Below the pieces are notes generated by a model, which worked only from the letters and a program-made list of their open reading frames with translations, was not told the DNA's origin and searched no databases. Below, in pieces: positions 10,501-18,666 of a stretch of DNA of 64,000 bases; the stretch's first letter is position 1; every line of letters starts with the position of its first letter. Location of the stretch: the NCBI GenBank assembly GCA_030442055.1, contig JAUJEB010000006.1:62001-126000 (forward strand), written 5' to 3'. The translations under genes were made by a program, and so were the position numbers. Source of the stretch: Agaribacillus aureus (GTDB lineage Bacteria; Bacteroidota; Bacteroidia; Cytophagales; Cyclobacteriaceae).

Positions 10501-10886
10501 AATTAGTTAAGCTATTAGCAACTCAATATCCAAACGCATCAATCGGAATCGTCACACCATTTAGAGATCAGTATAAGGAACTATTTTCAAAGCTTCCACA
10601 AGAGTTATTGGACAAGGTAAAGGTTGATACCGTTCATAAGTATCAAGGTGATGAAAAGGACATCATTATTTTTAGCCCTGTAATATCGGACAATGCTACA
10701 GTTGGTAAGGCAATGTTTCTCAGCAGGAATGAGTATTTAATTAATGTTGCGATTACAAGAGCAAAAAGTGCATTGTACATTGTGGGGAATTTTGACTACT
10801 GTAAAAAAATTAAAAATGGTAAAGTTTCAGCACCGCTATCACAGTTGGCAACTTACACTGAAAACTTAAATAAAGTCCTTAGATGA
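7524..10886 (+). CDS. NERD-domain superfamily 1 helicase/nuclease
   Basis: 1120-residue nuclease-helicase fusion. The N-terminal NERD domain (residues ~30-130) has the core GGHQIDAIFIARGQITVIDF, a PD-(D/E)xK-related fold (D at GGHQIDA, D/K at IDFKD). The SF1 helicase core follows: Walker A GPPGTGKS near 475, motif II IDEASQ near 845, GDPLQL near 870, HKYQGDEKD near 1037 and VAITRAKS near 1075. Between motifs I and II lies a long charged coiled-coil insertion (residues ~550-780). Related NERD and SF1 proteins occur in phage-defence islands. It overlaps the damaged TPR gene and shares this island with a type IIG enzyme, so a defence role is likely but inferred. Confidence 0.88.
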   Translation: MSFSSYLIRKYEFSHENQYFRKFSWALNEAFRSVEGEHILIGNISCGGHQIDAIFIARGQITVIDFKDYAGDLTFSENNPWRMKTPEGGLVFVQGGAQSRNPFQQVRAYRFSLAEILEINESKILEGAHENVKWIHTGCIVQFHHNVSFDQSSIPSGITRYFHITDNNSAIELLKDLYSKGLELTDNEIRSILKVLDVSEDNLLENHSFDIEEEKSDAVGATKLAMIKRLSSGRKEDSEFDRVLNYYKTLINVEKFKEPLASQLHAFPFNQDKPINEYPVNIAASEEFHQLFLTNMKERFPRNLFVGLDIIIDGQNVPVLHTIILASDISDMNDLTVNFDEFEIYSNSLEKMGLTEDVIEELTTAVNDSETLGEKLSCIREHLSVSAEMTSRVLLGLSTESLFSAQLLSEFGKLSKLPEDLIENPLFKSFLSNKTIIQNGENNLLLDPFVQVTDLNESQTKAVELSFDQPLTVITGPPGTGKSQIVMNIIANAVVNGHSVLFASKNNKAVDNVKERLDEIIENPYLLRFGSKNEIENTAIPQIMRQVSQYSQGVFEDKTTELTSAKNEVNTVREQIKYLKTQITLIPKLQIKISRLKNELAQRQIKLDKWLVELEPIHRLLFIEKKTNVGIDVNEVGLLIQKIKNWNSGFLSKILFKWFHKSKLEQSLRKINDSLSLEVKEYISEHAPWATGSQDLLSSGFQNLNFLLELKKSEKRIIKKHNDLLKSLTSTEEDISSNSENLKHLESSKEEYESEIAELTKGLPSKCSDLLNLMIQQRLNDQNISNTQRYQDYLPANNVWKDEEVADFSDSATRFLQDFNAICLTSLSVKNSFPLTPALADVLVIDEASQCDIASAIPMILRAKRAVIIGDPLQLRHITSVQKYEQDYVTDLLGLEKLQLDYVNKSLYDYSFKLATKSGLESVFLQEHYRCHPEIIEFSNQHFYERRLGQTMLIKTNSNQFQYGDIGINWIHVNGEMHSKKNINSAEINKSIELVKLLATQYPNASIGIVTPFRDQYKELFSKLPQELLDKVKVDTVHKYQGDEKDIIIFSPVISDNATVGKAMFLSRNEYLINVAITRAKSALYIVGNFDYCKKIKNGKVSAPLSQLATYTENLNKVLR

Positions 10887-11094
10887 AGAAATAGACATCC
10901 ATACACATTGCCAAGTCACTCAAAGCCAACCGCACAAGCCAAAATTTTGATAATGAAAAAAGTAAAGTAAATTATAAAAATATTTGGCTTGACTAAGTGG
11001 TAAACCGAAAGGGCAGTGTTTCAAACTCTCCTACGTTTCCTAGCCGGATCGTTAGATGAAATTAGCAAAATGAAAATAAAAATATGAGATAAAC
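10887..11094. other. Intergenic region between the two NERD genes
   Basis: No gene. A GTTAGAT sequence at 11052-11058 matches the integron R'-type box GTTRRRY and lies about 40 bases before the next gene, but no matching 5' arm was found nearby. Treated as unassigned spacer. Confidence 0.3.
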
Positions 11095-11859
11095 TTGAAT
11101 GCAAATCTAATTTTAATCTTAATTGCCATATTCGTTGTTTACAAAATTGTCATTTTTGTTTATAGGCTAAATGCACCTAAAATCAAGGGTGCTAAAGGTG
11201 AATCAAGAGTTGCGAGGCGACTGGAAAAACTTAAGAGTGAAGAATACAATGTCTTTAATGATGTTTTAATAAGAACGGATAGTAGAAGTAGCCAAATTGA
11301 CCACATTGTTATTTCAATATATGGAATCTTTGTTATTGAAACCAAAAACTACAGTGGTTGGATTCACGGCCACGAAAATTCAGAATACTGGACTCAGACT
11401 ATTTATAGAAATAAAACGAAATTCAGAAACCCGATAAGACAAAACCGTGGTCATATATATGCACTGAATGAAGTATTTTCGGATTTTAAACAGGTAGTGT
11501 ACCATCCTATTATTGTTTTTTCGGGTAAAGCAAAATTAAAAAATGTATACTCCGAAATACCGGTCATTTATGGTCGTCAACTTCTTCGAACCATTAAGAA
11601 AAAAAGAGGAACTCTCAATTTATCAATTGATGAAGTCAATAGTATCACTGATAAACTGAATGAAGTTCGCATTCATGGCAAAAGAGAAAAGAAAGAGCAT
11701 ATTCGTCAGGTGCGAAATCATATTTATGAACGAAAACAAAATGAAAAATCATCGAATTGTCCAAGGTGTGGTGGGAATTTAGTGGTTAGACAAGGACAAT
11801 TTGGTAATTTTTATGGTTGTTCTAATTATCCAAAATGTAGGTATACAAAAAAAATATAG
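11095..11859 (+). CDS. Membrane-anchored NERD nuclease-like protein with C4 zinc ribbon
   Basis: 254 residues. Residues 4-24 form a single TM helix (LILILIAIFVVYKIVIFVY). The NERD domain (~35-150) carries SQIDHIVISIYGIFVIETK and KNYSG, the expected D and E-x-K residues. The C-terminal ~35 residues form a topoisomerase-type zinc ribbon (CPRCGGNLVVRQ, then GNFYGCSNYPKCRY). The start is TTG at 11095; nearby ATGs are out of frame or stop at once. Known relatives are nucleic-acid-processing or defence-associated. With the helicase upstream this makes two NERD proteins in a row. Confidence 0.85.
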   Translation: MNANLILILIAIFVVYKIVIFVYRLNAPKIKGAKGESRVARRLEKLKSEEYNVFNDVLIRTDSRSSQIDHIVISIYGIFVIETKNYSGWIHGHENSEYWTQTIYRNKTKFRNPIRQNRGHIYALNEVFSDFKQVVYHPIIVFSGKAKLKNVYSEIPVIYGRQLLRTIKKKRGTLNLSIDEVNSITDKLNEVRIHGKREKKEHIRQVRNHIYERKQNEKSSNCPRCGGNLVVRQGQFGNFYGCSNYPKCRYTKKI

Positions 11860-11903
11860 AGTAACCCTCCCTTTTCTGTAGCCTTATCAAAAACAGTAGA
11901 AAA

Positions 11904-12175
11904 GTGCCAGATCGCATGCCAGCCCATAACTTTCCTACAATTAACAGCTCTGATAACTATGAAAATTTGACGATAAGGCTACAGAAAGCTTATAATGAAA
12001 TTGTAGTATTGACGGAAGATGAACAGGCACAACTCCATGCCTTCGACTTTTCTGGTAAGCTTCATCTGGAGCGGGTCCGGGATGTGTTCTGTTTTACTGT
12101 TATACCGGACAACGCTATTCGGACGTCATGCTAACTTCCAGTACTTTCGAATTCAGAGCTAGTATGATTAATTTG
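11904..12175 (+). pseudogene. Tyrosine recombinase fragment with frameshift
   Basis: The frame from GTG 11904 reads NLTIRLQKAYNEIVVLTEDE and HLERVRDVFCF, the join into the catalytic domain of Bacteroidota tyrosine recombinases. It then shifts frame. The +1 frame continues YCYTGQRYSDVMLTSSTFEF, which carries the conserved TGxRxSD motif with catalytic Arg I. Both the N-terminal and C-terminal parts are missing. It sits 72 bases before the repeat that precedes the caspase module, so it may be a relic of the element that delivered it. Confidence 0.7.
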
Positions 12176-12246
12176 CAAAGGCTTGATTTATACAAAAATA
12201 TGAGTTTGTAATGCAAAATTAGAATTATTATTAACCTATGTAAAGT

Positions 12247-12270
12247 GCAAAATACCAAAGGTTGGGTATT
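12247..12270 (+). repeat. Left copy of 24-bp near-palindromic repeat flanking the caspase module
   Basis: GCAAAATACCAAAGGTTGGG followed by TATT. It matches the copy at 18145-18168 at 22 of 24 bases and the same orientation. Each copy is itself nearly self-complementary (AATACC...GGTATT). It lies 48 bases upstream of the first gene. Candidate recombination core or element boundary; a regulatory hairpin is the alternative. Confidence 0.6.
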
Positions 12271-12318
12271 GAAAAAATCTTCAATACTTGATATTTTCCA
12301 TTTCGATGATTCTAAAGA

Positions 12319-13779
12319 ATGGAAAAAGACTCTTTTTATACCTGGCTAATTTCGAATGTTAAGAAATCTATAACACTAAAAGTCGTATTGATTATTTCAA
12401 TAGTTTCAATTGGGGTATCATGCTTTGCAGGGCTGATATCATTAAATTCCTTTCTAAGCAATGATGCACGACTTGGTGGCCAGGAGTTTTTTCTATATTT
12501 AAACTTCTCACTTCATTTAATACTAATAATTTCTGCTTTAAGATGGAAAATCACAAAACCAATTAAATTTAATGAGGTGGAATTAAATTTCTATAATCAG
12601 CAACGTTATTTAACATTTTTGAAATCTAATAACGATGAACCCAGAATGGAATTTTATTTTGAAAAAGCAAATGAGAACGTTTTTAGATTTTTAAAATATT
12701 GGAAGAAAATATGGATATCATGGTTAGGGCTATATTTTGTGGTAATTTTGGCTTATATTATTTACCATTATTCCACTTCAGATATTAAGAATTTGTCTAT
12801 TATTTTGAGTGGATTTCTCCAAAACCTTTTCAACAATCTTTCCTCTCTTTATTTCCTAATATGCTTTATTGTTTTATCCAGTTATGGATATTCAGCAGTC
12901 CGCAAAAATAAACCTAAAGGTTTAACAAAAATCACTTTAACATTTATTTCGATAACATTAATTGAGTTCTTAGTGAGGTTAATTCTCTCCCCAGTGTTTA
13001 TTAGGGAATATACATCTATTAGTTTATATCTCTTGGAAGAAAATCCATTGGATGAATTAAATCTACTATTTTCAATAATAAGTGGTCTAATCGCAGTGGT
13101 GTCCATTGCATTAGTGGTTGGCAGACTAGAGAGTAAGTTTATAAATTCACCTTTATGGATAATCATAATGCTTTATTGTTATGCTGGATTACAAGTTTTT
13201 ATTAGAGATTTTCAAGTTGATCCAAGTGGATATCTAATGATATGGGTAATGTACTCTGCCCTTTTTTTAAAAACAATATTTCTCATTTATGCATTTTGGC
13301 TAGTAAATACAAAGCGACTTTTCTTTTATTTTTTAGCCATTAATAGACTTCATGTTTATATAAGTAATGAATGGGAGTACATCAAAAACACCTTTATTAT
13401 TGAGAGTAATGTAAAAAACATTGATGTATCAGGTGAGTGGGAAATATTGGAAGAATATAAGAACGGACGAACAAAAGGAAACATGGTACTGAGTCAAGAA
13501 AAAAATGGAACATTAAAAGGAGTCCTTGTTTTAAACGATTGGATGCAGACAGGAAATGGACTTGTAAGAATATTTACGGTTGAAGAAACAATAGAAGGTA
13601 ATATTCAAAATTCACACATAAATATAAGAGGGACAAAAGTTAAAATATTAGAAGGAACCATTGATAATTATTACCTAGATAATTGGAATGGGAATATTAT
13701 TAATGATGAAAATATAGTTGGAAAATCAATTGACGAAAATGGAATAGAAGGTCATTTTATTTTAAAAAGAAATTATTGA
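12319..13779 (+). CDS. Multi-pass membrane protein with C-terminal beta-rich domain (gene 1 of caspase module)
   Basis: 486 residues. The N-terminal ~340 residues contain about eight hydrophobic helices (for example VVLIISIVSIGVSCFAGLIS and LFSIISGLIAVVSIALVVG). After residue ~370 comes a soluble beta-rich domain (DVSGEWEILEEYKNGRTKGN, later NIRGTKVKILEGTIDN, DNWNGN) resembling lipocalin or jelly-roll-like sensor domains by its alternating pattern. No family recognised with certainty. It overlaps the next frame by 4 bases if that gene starts at TTG 13776. Likely a membrane component or effector of the same system. Confidence 0.8.
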   Translation: MEKDSFYTWLISNVKKSITLKVVLIISIVSIGVSCFAGLISLNSFLSNDARLGGQEFFLYLNFSLHLILIISALRWKITKPIKFNEVELNFYNQQRYLTFLKSNNDEPRMEFYFEKANENVFRFLKYWKKIWISWLGLYFVVILAYIIYHYSTSDIKNLSIILSGFLQNLFNNLSSLYFLICFIVLSSYGYSAVRKNKPKGLTKITLTFISITLIEFLVRLILSPVFIREYTSISLYLLEENPLDELNLLFSIISGLIAVVSIALVVGRLESKFINSPLWIIIMLYCYAGLQVFIRDFQVDPSGYLMIWVMYSALFLKTIFLIYAFWLVNTKRLFFYFLAINRLHVYISNEWEYIKNTFIIESNVKNIDVSGEWEILEEYKNGRTKGNMVLSQEKNGTLKGVLVLNDWMQTGNGLVRIFTVEETIEGNIQNSHINIRGTKVKILEGTIDNYYLDNWNGNIINDENIVGKSIDENGIEGHFILKRNY

Positions 13780-13811
13780 ATAAAAATCCAATAAATATAA
13801 ACTTTCATGCG

Positions 13812-14237
13812 ATGTCAAGATTATTTTATGAAGCTGAGAAAAGTTCCAATAAATTTAAAAGTGGATCAGAAAATGGCCATAAACGCGCAAAACTTGGCTT
13901 AGAAAAAATTGCCAGTTTGGTACCTGCAGAAATCATTGCTACATATTTGACAATTCTTGGTTTTATTTCAGATAACTGGGATTTTCAAACTAGAGAAATT
14001 GTTACCTCAATTTGTATTGCCATTTGTACAATTCTAACACCAATTTATCTTAGAAAGATGTCAACTCCAGGAAAACCAATTAAAGTTCATCTTATTATGT
14101 CTACTATAGCCTTTTTAATCTGGGCTTATGCTACTTCAGGAGATCGATTTCCTTTAGTAGAATATGAATCGTCTATTGCATCAATAATTCTTGTTCTTTT
14201 TACTCTTATAAGTGGGGCTATTCCTTTGAATAAGTGA
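13812..14237 (+). CDS. Four-TM small membrane protein (gene 2 of caspase module)
   Basis: About 141 residues from ATG 13812; an in-frame TTG at 13776 would overlap the previous stop and add 12 residues. Basic N-terminus (NGHKRAKLGLEKIA), then a conserved-looking SLVPAEIIATYLTILGF and four hydrophobic helices, ending ILVLFTLISGAIPLNK. No known family assigned. The gene for the caspase fusion begins 3 bases after its stop, so the two are translationally close. Could be a pore-like or signal-relaying subunit; this is speculation. Confidence 0.75.
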   Translation: MSRLFYEAEKSSNKFKSGSENGHKRAKLGLEKIASLVPAEIIATYLTILGFISDNWDFQTREIVTSICIAICTILTPIYLRKMSTPGKPIKVHLIMSTIAFLIWAYATSGDRFPLVEYESSIASIILVLFTLISGAIPLNK

Positions 14238-14240
14238 TCC

Positions 14241-16283
14241 ATGAAAAAAGTTTTATTATTTGTTGTTGTATATTTTTTTTCAATCTGTTGCTTGCAAGGC
14301 CAGGATTTACTCCAAGATATTAAAAACAGAGGCTTTATTAATATCGGCATTAATGGTGAAGCAGATCCGTTTGGATATCTATATGATGGAGTGTTCCAGG
14401 GAGTAGATGTGGACATTGCAAATGAAATAGCGAAATCCTTAAATGTTAAATTAGTAATAAAGCCTATTGAGGGGGCAAGTTATAGGGAGAGATATTTAAT
14501 AAAAGACTTGTTCCAAAAAAGACTAATTGATGGAGTACAATTAGATTTGATTGTAGCTATTTATTCTCCTAGCACCCAAAGAGATGAATATGTTTCTTTT
14601 TCAATTCCTTATTTTTCAATTGAGAAAGGCTTAGGGCTAATTACTCATAGGAACCAAGATATGGCAAATCTAAACGACTTTATAAGACAATGCCAAATAA
14701 GACAAAAAAAGAATGGCAACAGCTGTATTGGATATGTTGAGAACTCTAATGCTGCTAAATATTATGAAAAATATTTAAAAGGAAAATATGGCTTAAAATC
14801 AAAAGATGAGGACAATCAAAAAGATGTTTGGGATGAATTTAATCAGGGTAAAATTGCCGGAATCCTGGATGATTTCACATTACTCCAAAAGGTTGTTGAA
14901 CACAATAAAAGCTTTCAACTGATCCCATTAGATATTAACCTACGCGATGAATATGCAGTTGGAATGCCGAAAGGTGAAAAGAGACTTAAGTCCCATATCG
15001 ATAGCCTAGTAACAGAACTTAATAAACCCTATTTAGGAAGTGATACATTCGCACGACACAAACTAAAAGAGCATATGCAAATAAATAGTATAAAAGAAGT
15101 TTACAAGTTTAAAAGCATAATTATTTACATTATTATAATAGGGTTCATTGGTTCGGTGGTTGTAATTTGGTTTTTTCCAATCAAGCCACCTCCACCAATT
15201 CAAATGCTTGCTAATGGAGACCCCAGTATCTCCAAAATTAATATCGGAAGGAGCTTTGCTTGGTTAATAGGAAACAATGAATATGAAAGTCCAAATTTTA
15301 ACAACTTAGAATATTGTATTAAACATATTGAAGATTTCGGTCACATCTTGAATGAAAAATATAATTTCAAAGAAGAGAATATACAATTAACTAAAAATGC
15401 TACAAGAGAAAAAATAATAAATGGATTTCACGAACTTAATTCAAGTCAAATACCGGACAAAAATCGTATTATAAAATTCCAAAATCGGATAAGTGAAAAG
15501 GATTCATTAATAATTTACTTCTCAGGACATGGGGATTACACTCAAGGGATTGGATCTTGGGTACCTTCAGATTCACTGAATATTACAACGCATGTTAGAA
15601 ATAGTACAATTCAAGAAGAATTGAAATTATTGAGTCAGAAAATTAAACACATACTAATTATAGCGGATTGTTGTTTTTCAGGCACATTGCTTTCACAAAC
15701 AAAAGGAACTGAATTCGAAAATTTTGACCAATCCATTTCTCCAAATCTTATTGAACATATTAGAAAATCTTATGAAAAGAATTCAGTTCATGTGATCACA
15801 TCAGGGGAATTGGAGGAAGTTCTTGATAATAGTGAATTCCCAAAAATATTAAATAATTTACTTGATGAAGAGGAAGGTCCAGTAGTTACATGCTCCAAGT
15901 TATATCAAAAAATACAGGATAATATAATTGAACATACTGCACCTCTTCCCCAACCTCAATTTGGCGTATTAAGAGATACAAAGCATGAAGGTGGCCAATT
16001 TTTATTTATAAACAAAACTAAAATCCCAAAAGAATTTTTTACTGAATATGTTGGTCACGAGTGGGAAGTTTTAAGAATACTTAGGGATTATAAAAAGGGA
16101 TTTTTTAAAGAAAGTGAATTAAGAGAGATTTTAAAAATTAACGAATCAAAATTACAAGATTTAATTAAATCAATTCAGAACCAAGGATATATTATTGATG
16201 TATCCAAAAAAATTGGAGCCCTAGCTAAAAACGAAATAGTATGGATGATAGTGAAAGAAAAAATAAAAGAAAATTTAAAATAA
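14241..16283 (+). CDS. Periplasmic solute-binding / TM / caspase-like fusion (gene 3 of caspase module)
   Basis: 680 residues. Signal peptide 1-21 (KKVLLFVVVYFFSICCLQG). Residues ~23-285 form an extracytoplasmic solute-binding domain of the family 3 amino-acid type (LQDIKNRGFINIGINGEADP, GVFQGVDVDIANEIAKSL, DLIVAIYSPSTQRDEYVSFS). One TM helix lies at ~293-312. Residues ~335-560 are a caspase-like (C14) domain with its His in YFSGHGDY near 429 and Cys in IIADCCFSG near 476. The C-terminal ~70 residues look like a winged-helix or short helical domain. The order places a ligand sensor outside and a protease inside, like a transmembrane receptor. Its overlap with gene 4 by 43 bases shows one operon. 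I know of no named system with this fusion. Confidence 0.88.
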   Translation: MKKVLLFVVVYFFSICCLQGQDLLQDIKNRGFINIGINGEADPFGYLYDGVFQGVDVDIANEIAKSLNVKLVIKPIEGASYRERYLIKDLFQKRLIDGVQLDLIVAIYSPSTQRDEYVSFSIPYFSIEKGLGLITHRNQDMANLNDFIRQCQIRQKKNGNSCIGYVENSNAAKYYEKYLKGKYGLKSKDEDNQKDVWDEFNQGKIAGILDDFTLLQKVVEHNKSFQLIPLDINLRDEYAVGMPKGEKRLKSHIDSLVTELNKPYLGSDTFARHKLKEHMQINSIKEVYKFKSIIIYIIIIGFIGSVVVIWFFPIKPPPPIQMLANGDPSISKINIGRSFAWLIGNNEYESPNFNNLEYCIKHIEDFGHILNEKYNFKEENIQLTKNATREKIINGFHELNSSQIPDKNRIIKFQNRISEKDSLIIYFSGHGDYTQGIGSWVPSDSLNITTHVRNSTIQEELKLLSQKIKHILIIADCCFSGTLLSQTKGTEFENFDQSISPNLIEHIRKSYEKNSVHVITSGELEEVLDNSEFPKILNNLLDEEEGPVVTCSKLYQKIQDNIIEHTAPLPQPQFGVLRDTKHEGGQFLFINKTKIPKEFFTEYVGHEWEVLRILRDYKKGFFKESELREILKINESKLQDLIKSIQNQGYIIDVSKKIGALAKNEIVWMIVKEKIKENLK

Positions 16284-17977
16284 AGTGGGCATCGGATGCA
16301 AGTCAAATGGAGTTAACAAATTTGGCTGAGTTAATTTACAAAACTCAACAAATTAACAATTTTCTTGACAATCAAAAAATATATTTCATCGCTGGCAATA
16401 AAGGGATGGGTAAAACAATGCTTCTTTCCTTAAAGCGACATCATTTAAGCTCTATTCATGGAGAAAGCGATAAAGTAGTCAAGTTTATCCCTGAAAATGA
16501 ACCATATCTCGACTTTATGGGTGGCATTATGGATCTTGGGAAAGGAAATGCATTCCTCGAAAAACAAGATGCTGTTCGCAGACTTTGGAAAATATCAATT
16601 AGTATTTCTATTCTAAGCCATTTTGAGTCTAACCTGAATGATATTGAAACAAAAAATTTTAATGAGTTTGCCCCAGAAATTATTAGTATCTGGATGTTCA
16701 ATAGAAGCAAAATTAATCCATCATTAGTATTCCAAGAATTACTCAGAAGCTTAGATATATCCAGACTTTCCAGGTTTCTACAAACTGTTGAAGGTATACT
16801 AAACCTTAAAATTGGGCGAATTCATAGTGCTATAATTATTTTTATTGATAAGGTTGACCAGGCAATTAGCCATTTATCAAAAGCATGTTGGATTTCAGTT
16901 CAGTGCGGATTACTTGAGGCCATTTGGGAAATTGTTGAGGTAAATCGTCATATTAAAATTTATGCCTCTATAAGACAAGAAGCATTTGGAAACTTTACAA
17001 ATCCTGTTGTTAAATCTAATATTTTTGGACATACTACTCAGTTGGAATATAATAAAGAAGATATGATCGAAATTCTAAATAAACTTTCAAACGTATATGA
17101 AAATGTTCCAAGTTTTAAAGAATTTGTTCATGTCAATGAAGTTAATAGTAATTTTTATCAGCAAACTGAAGATCCTTTCGACTATATTAATAGGCATACT
17201 GTTGGCAGACCCAGGGATTTTGTTATAATGGCACATGCCATTTCCGAAAGAAAAATGTCATTGGATGAGTACCGCTTTAAGAGATTGGTCACTCGGACTG
17301 CTGAGCAAATTATACTTACAAATCTTTTTGATGAGTCAAAACAATTTCTTGAATACTTATGTGAAGTTGAGGATAGAAAAAGGTTTTACGATTTGCTTTT
17401 TCAAAATATTTTAACCGAAAAACAATTAATTCAAATTAGTGGTCAATTCAATGGAATACAAAATGAATCTGATATATATTCAAGTAATCTTATTGCTCAT
17501 CCTTTCAGTGAATTATATAGAATCGGTTTCCTTGGACTTTTGCAACATAGCTATGGAAAAATTATTCAAATATTCAAACAGCCAAGCGATCCATGTGATT
17601 ACTCGTCGGTAGATATACCAGAGTCAGATTTTTATTTTATTCATCCCATTATAAGTTACTACCTAAATAATAATAACAAAACAAAACATAGAATTTTTAA
17701 AAATATTTTGGTCGGACATGAATATTCATGGAATTCATATTACAAAGATTTGATTGAAATTCAAACTTTAGGATTTGAAATATTAGACCCCGAATTAGAA
17801 AGGTTATTGAATGAATTTCTGGATAAAAATTTTAAAGAATTACTAAAAAATAAGCCAGAGTTAAGAAAATCTATAGAATGGAACAATTTATCTATGTATC
17901 TAGAAACTAAAGATAGTTCTGACCATCACGTAAGACTTTATTTCCTGGTTGACAGATTAATTGATAAGGAATATTAA
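16241..17977 (+). CDS. P-loop ATPase, Sll1717-like (gene 4 of caspase module)
   Basis: 578 residues. Walker A GNKGMGKT near residue 52, Walker B-like AIIIFIDKVDQA near 200, and the late motif GRPRDF near 322, which is a hallmark I associate with the Sll1717-type P-loop ATPases. The rest is helical with no membrane segment. Its start lies 43 bases inside the caspase gene, in another frame, which implies coupled translation. A plausible role is an oligomerising switch or regulator of the caspase, as STAND-like ATPases are in other cell-death systems. Start chosen as the first ATG. Confidence 0.82.
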   Translation: MDDSERKNKRKFKIKWASDASQMELTNLAELIYKTQQINNFLDNQKIYFIAGNKGMGKTMLLSLKRHHLSSIHGESDKVVKFIPENEPYLDFMGGIMDLGKGNAFLEKQDAVRRLWKISISISILSHFESNLNDIETKNFNEFAPEIISIWMFNRSKINPSLVFQELLRSLDISRLSRFLQTVEGILNLKIGRIHSAIIIFIDKVDQAISHLSKACWISVQCGLLEAIWEIVEVNRHIKIYASIRQEAFGNFTNPVVKSNIFGHTTQLEYNKEDMIEILNKLSNVYENVPSFKEFVHVNEVNSNFYQQTEDPFDYINRHTVGRPRDFVIMAHAISERKMSLDEYRFKRLVTRTAEQIILTNLFDESKQFLEYLCEVEDRKRFYDLLFQNILTEKQLIQISGQFNGIQNESDIYSSNLIAHPFSELYRIGFLGLLQHSYGKIIQIFKQPSDPCDYSSVDIPESDFYFIHPIISYYLNNNNKTKHRIFKNILVGHEYSWNSYYKDLIEIQTLGFEILDPELERLLNEFLDKNFKELLKNKPELRKSIEWNNLSMYLETKDSSDHHVRLYFLVDRLIDKEY

Positions 17978-18144
17978 TAGCTGTTTTTATATTTTCATTA
18001 GCTTGTTTTGATCAGAAATAGCCTTAGAATTTCCTAATTAAATCGAAGATCTCAAGTAAATACAGATGTTTGGTTATTTTACATTCAGTTTTTGTAGATA
18101 TGTAATTAGCCAGTAATTTAATGAACATTTCTTATACCAACTTA

Positions 18145-18168
18145 GCAAAATGCCCAAGGTTGGGTATT
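18145..18168 (+). repeat. Right copy of 24-bp repeat flanking the caspase module
   Basis: Differs from the 12247-12270 copy at two bases. It lies 167 bases after the stop of gene 4. The second copy has a better palindrome (AATGCCCAA with TTGGGTATT). The two copies bracket a 5.9-kb unit that contains exactly the four-gene module. Confidence 0.6.
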
Positions 18169-18224
18169 AACTAGGGTAGCATGAGAGTATTAGTTTTAAG
18201 ACTTTAATTTTCTGTTTTAGTAAA

Positions 18225-18397
18225 TCAGAACGTAAGTATATGACTCCCCATATTTCTAGTAAGGCTACAAAACTTGCTGGCATCCATCTGTGCATTTGAC
18301 AAATTAACACTATCAAAATAGACGTTATTCAAATCTACACTATTAAAAATACCTTGTAACCCCGTCCAAAAACGCAGTCTGTTTAGAAATAGTCATA
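18225..18397 (-). pseudogene. Pentapeptide-repeat protein remnant
   Basis: A start-less minus-strand frame ends at the stop 18225-18227 and reads NSVDLNNVYFDSVNLSNAQM then DASKF, the A(D/N)LxX five-residue rhythm of a pentapeptide beta-helix, with a plausible non-repeat flank upstream. Probably the last ~55 codons of a lost gene. Confidence 0.55.
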
Positions 18398-18436
18398 TTA
18401 TTAATTAGCTCTAAACAATGTGTAACGGGATCTCAT

Positions 18437-18525
18437 CAATTGAATAACTCAAAATACTCCTCCAACCTCTTCAAATCCTCCATGAAAAAGTTCGATCGAG
18501 AGCAAGTCATCCCGACTCCGCCCGC
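18437..18525 (-). repeat. Dispersed repeat R1, copy 1
   Basis: One of six copies (others near 34114, 35251, 51284, 55958, 60409). Read on the minus strand it encodes a short tail ending MEDLKRLEEYFELFN and a stop. Variants of the tail (YFGLFD, YFGLLD) keep the frame in most copies, so it may be the 3' end of a once-mobile gene. Confidence 0.6.
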
Positions 18526-18625
18526 CATAGCTTGAAAAGCGACGGCGGGCTTTTTGCTTTGTAGCTAAGCTTTGCGCATGAGGAGAGGTCTCTGCCGGGC
18601 TACGTCGGGCGAGACCCGACAGGTC

Positions 18626-18666
18626 AGCAAGAGCAACAGCAAGCATCAAACACTGTTGCTCTTGCT
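18626..18666 (+). repeat. Hairpin repeat, copy 1
   Basis: AGCAAGAGCAACAG (18626-18639) pairs perfectly with CTGTTGCTCTTGCT (18653-18666). A near copy is at 60495-60535, also next to an R1 copy. It may act as a strong hairpin or recombination site. Confidence 0.6.

Noticed and set aside
18449..18649. 66-codon minus-strand ORF
   Set aside because: It lies over repeat R1 and a hairpin in a different frame from the conserved tail; composition is that of repeat DNA.
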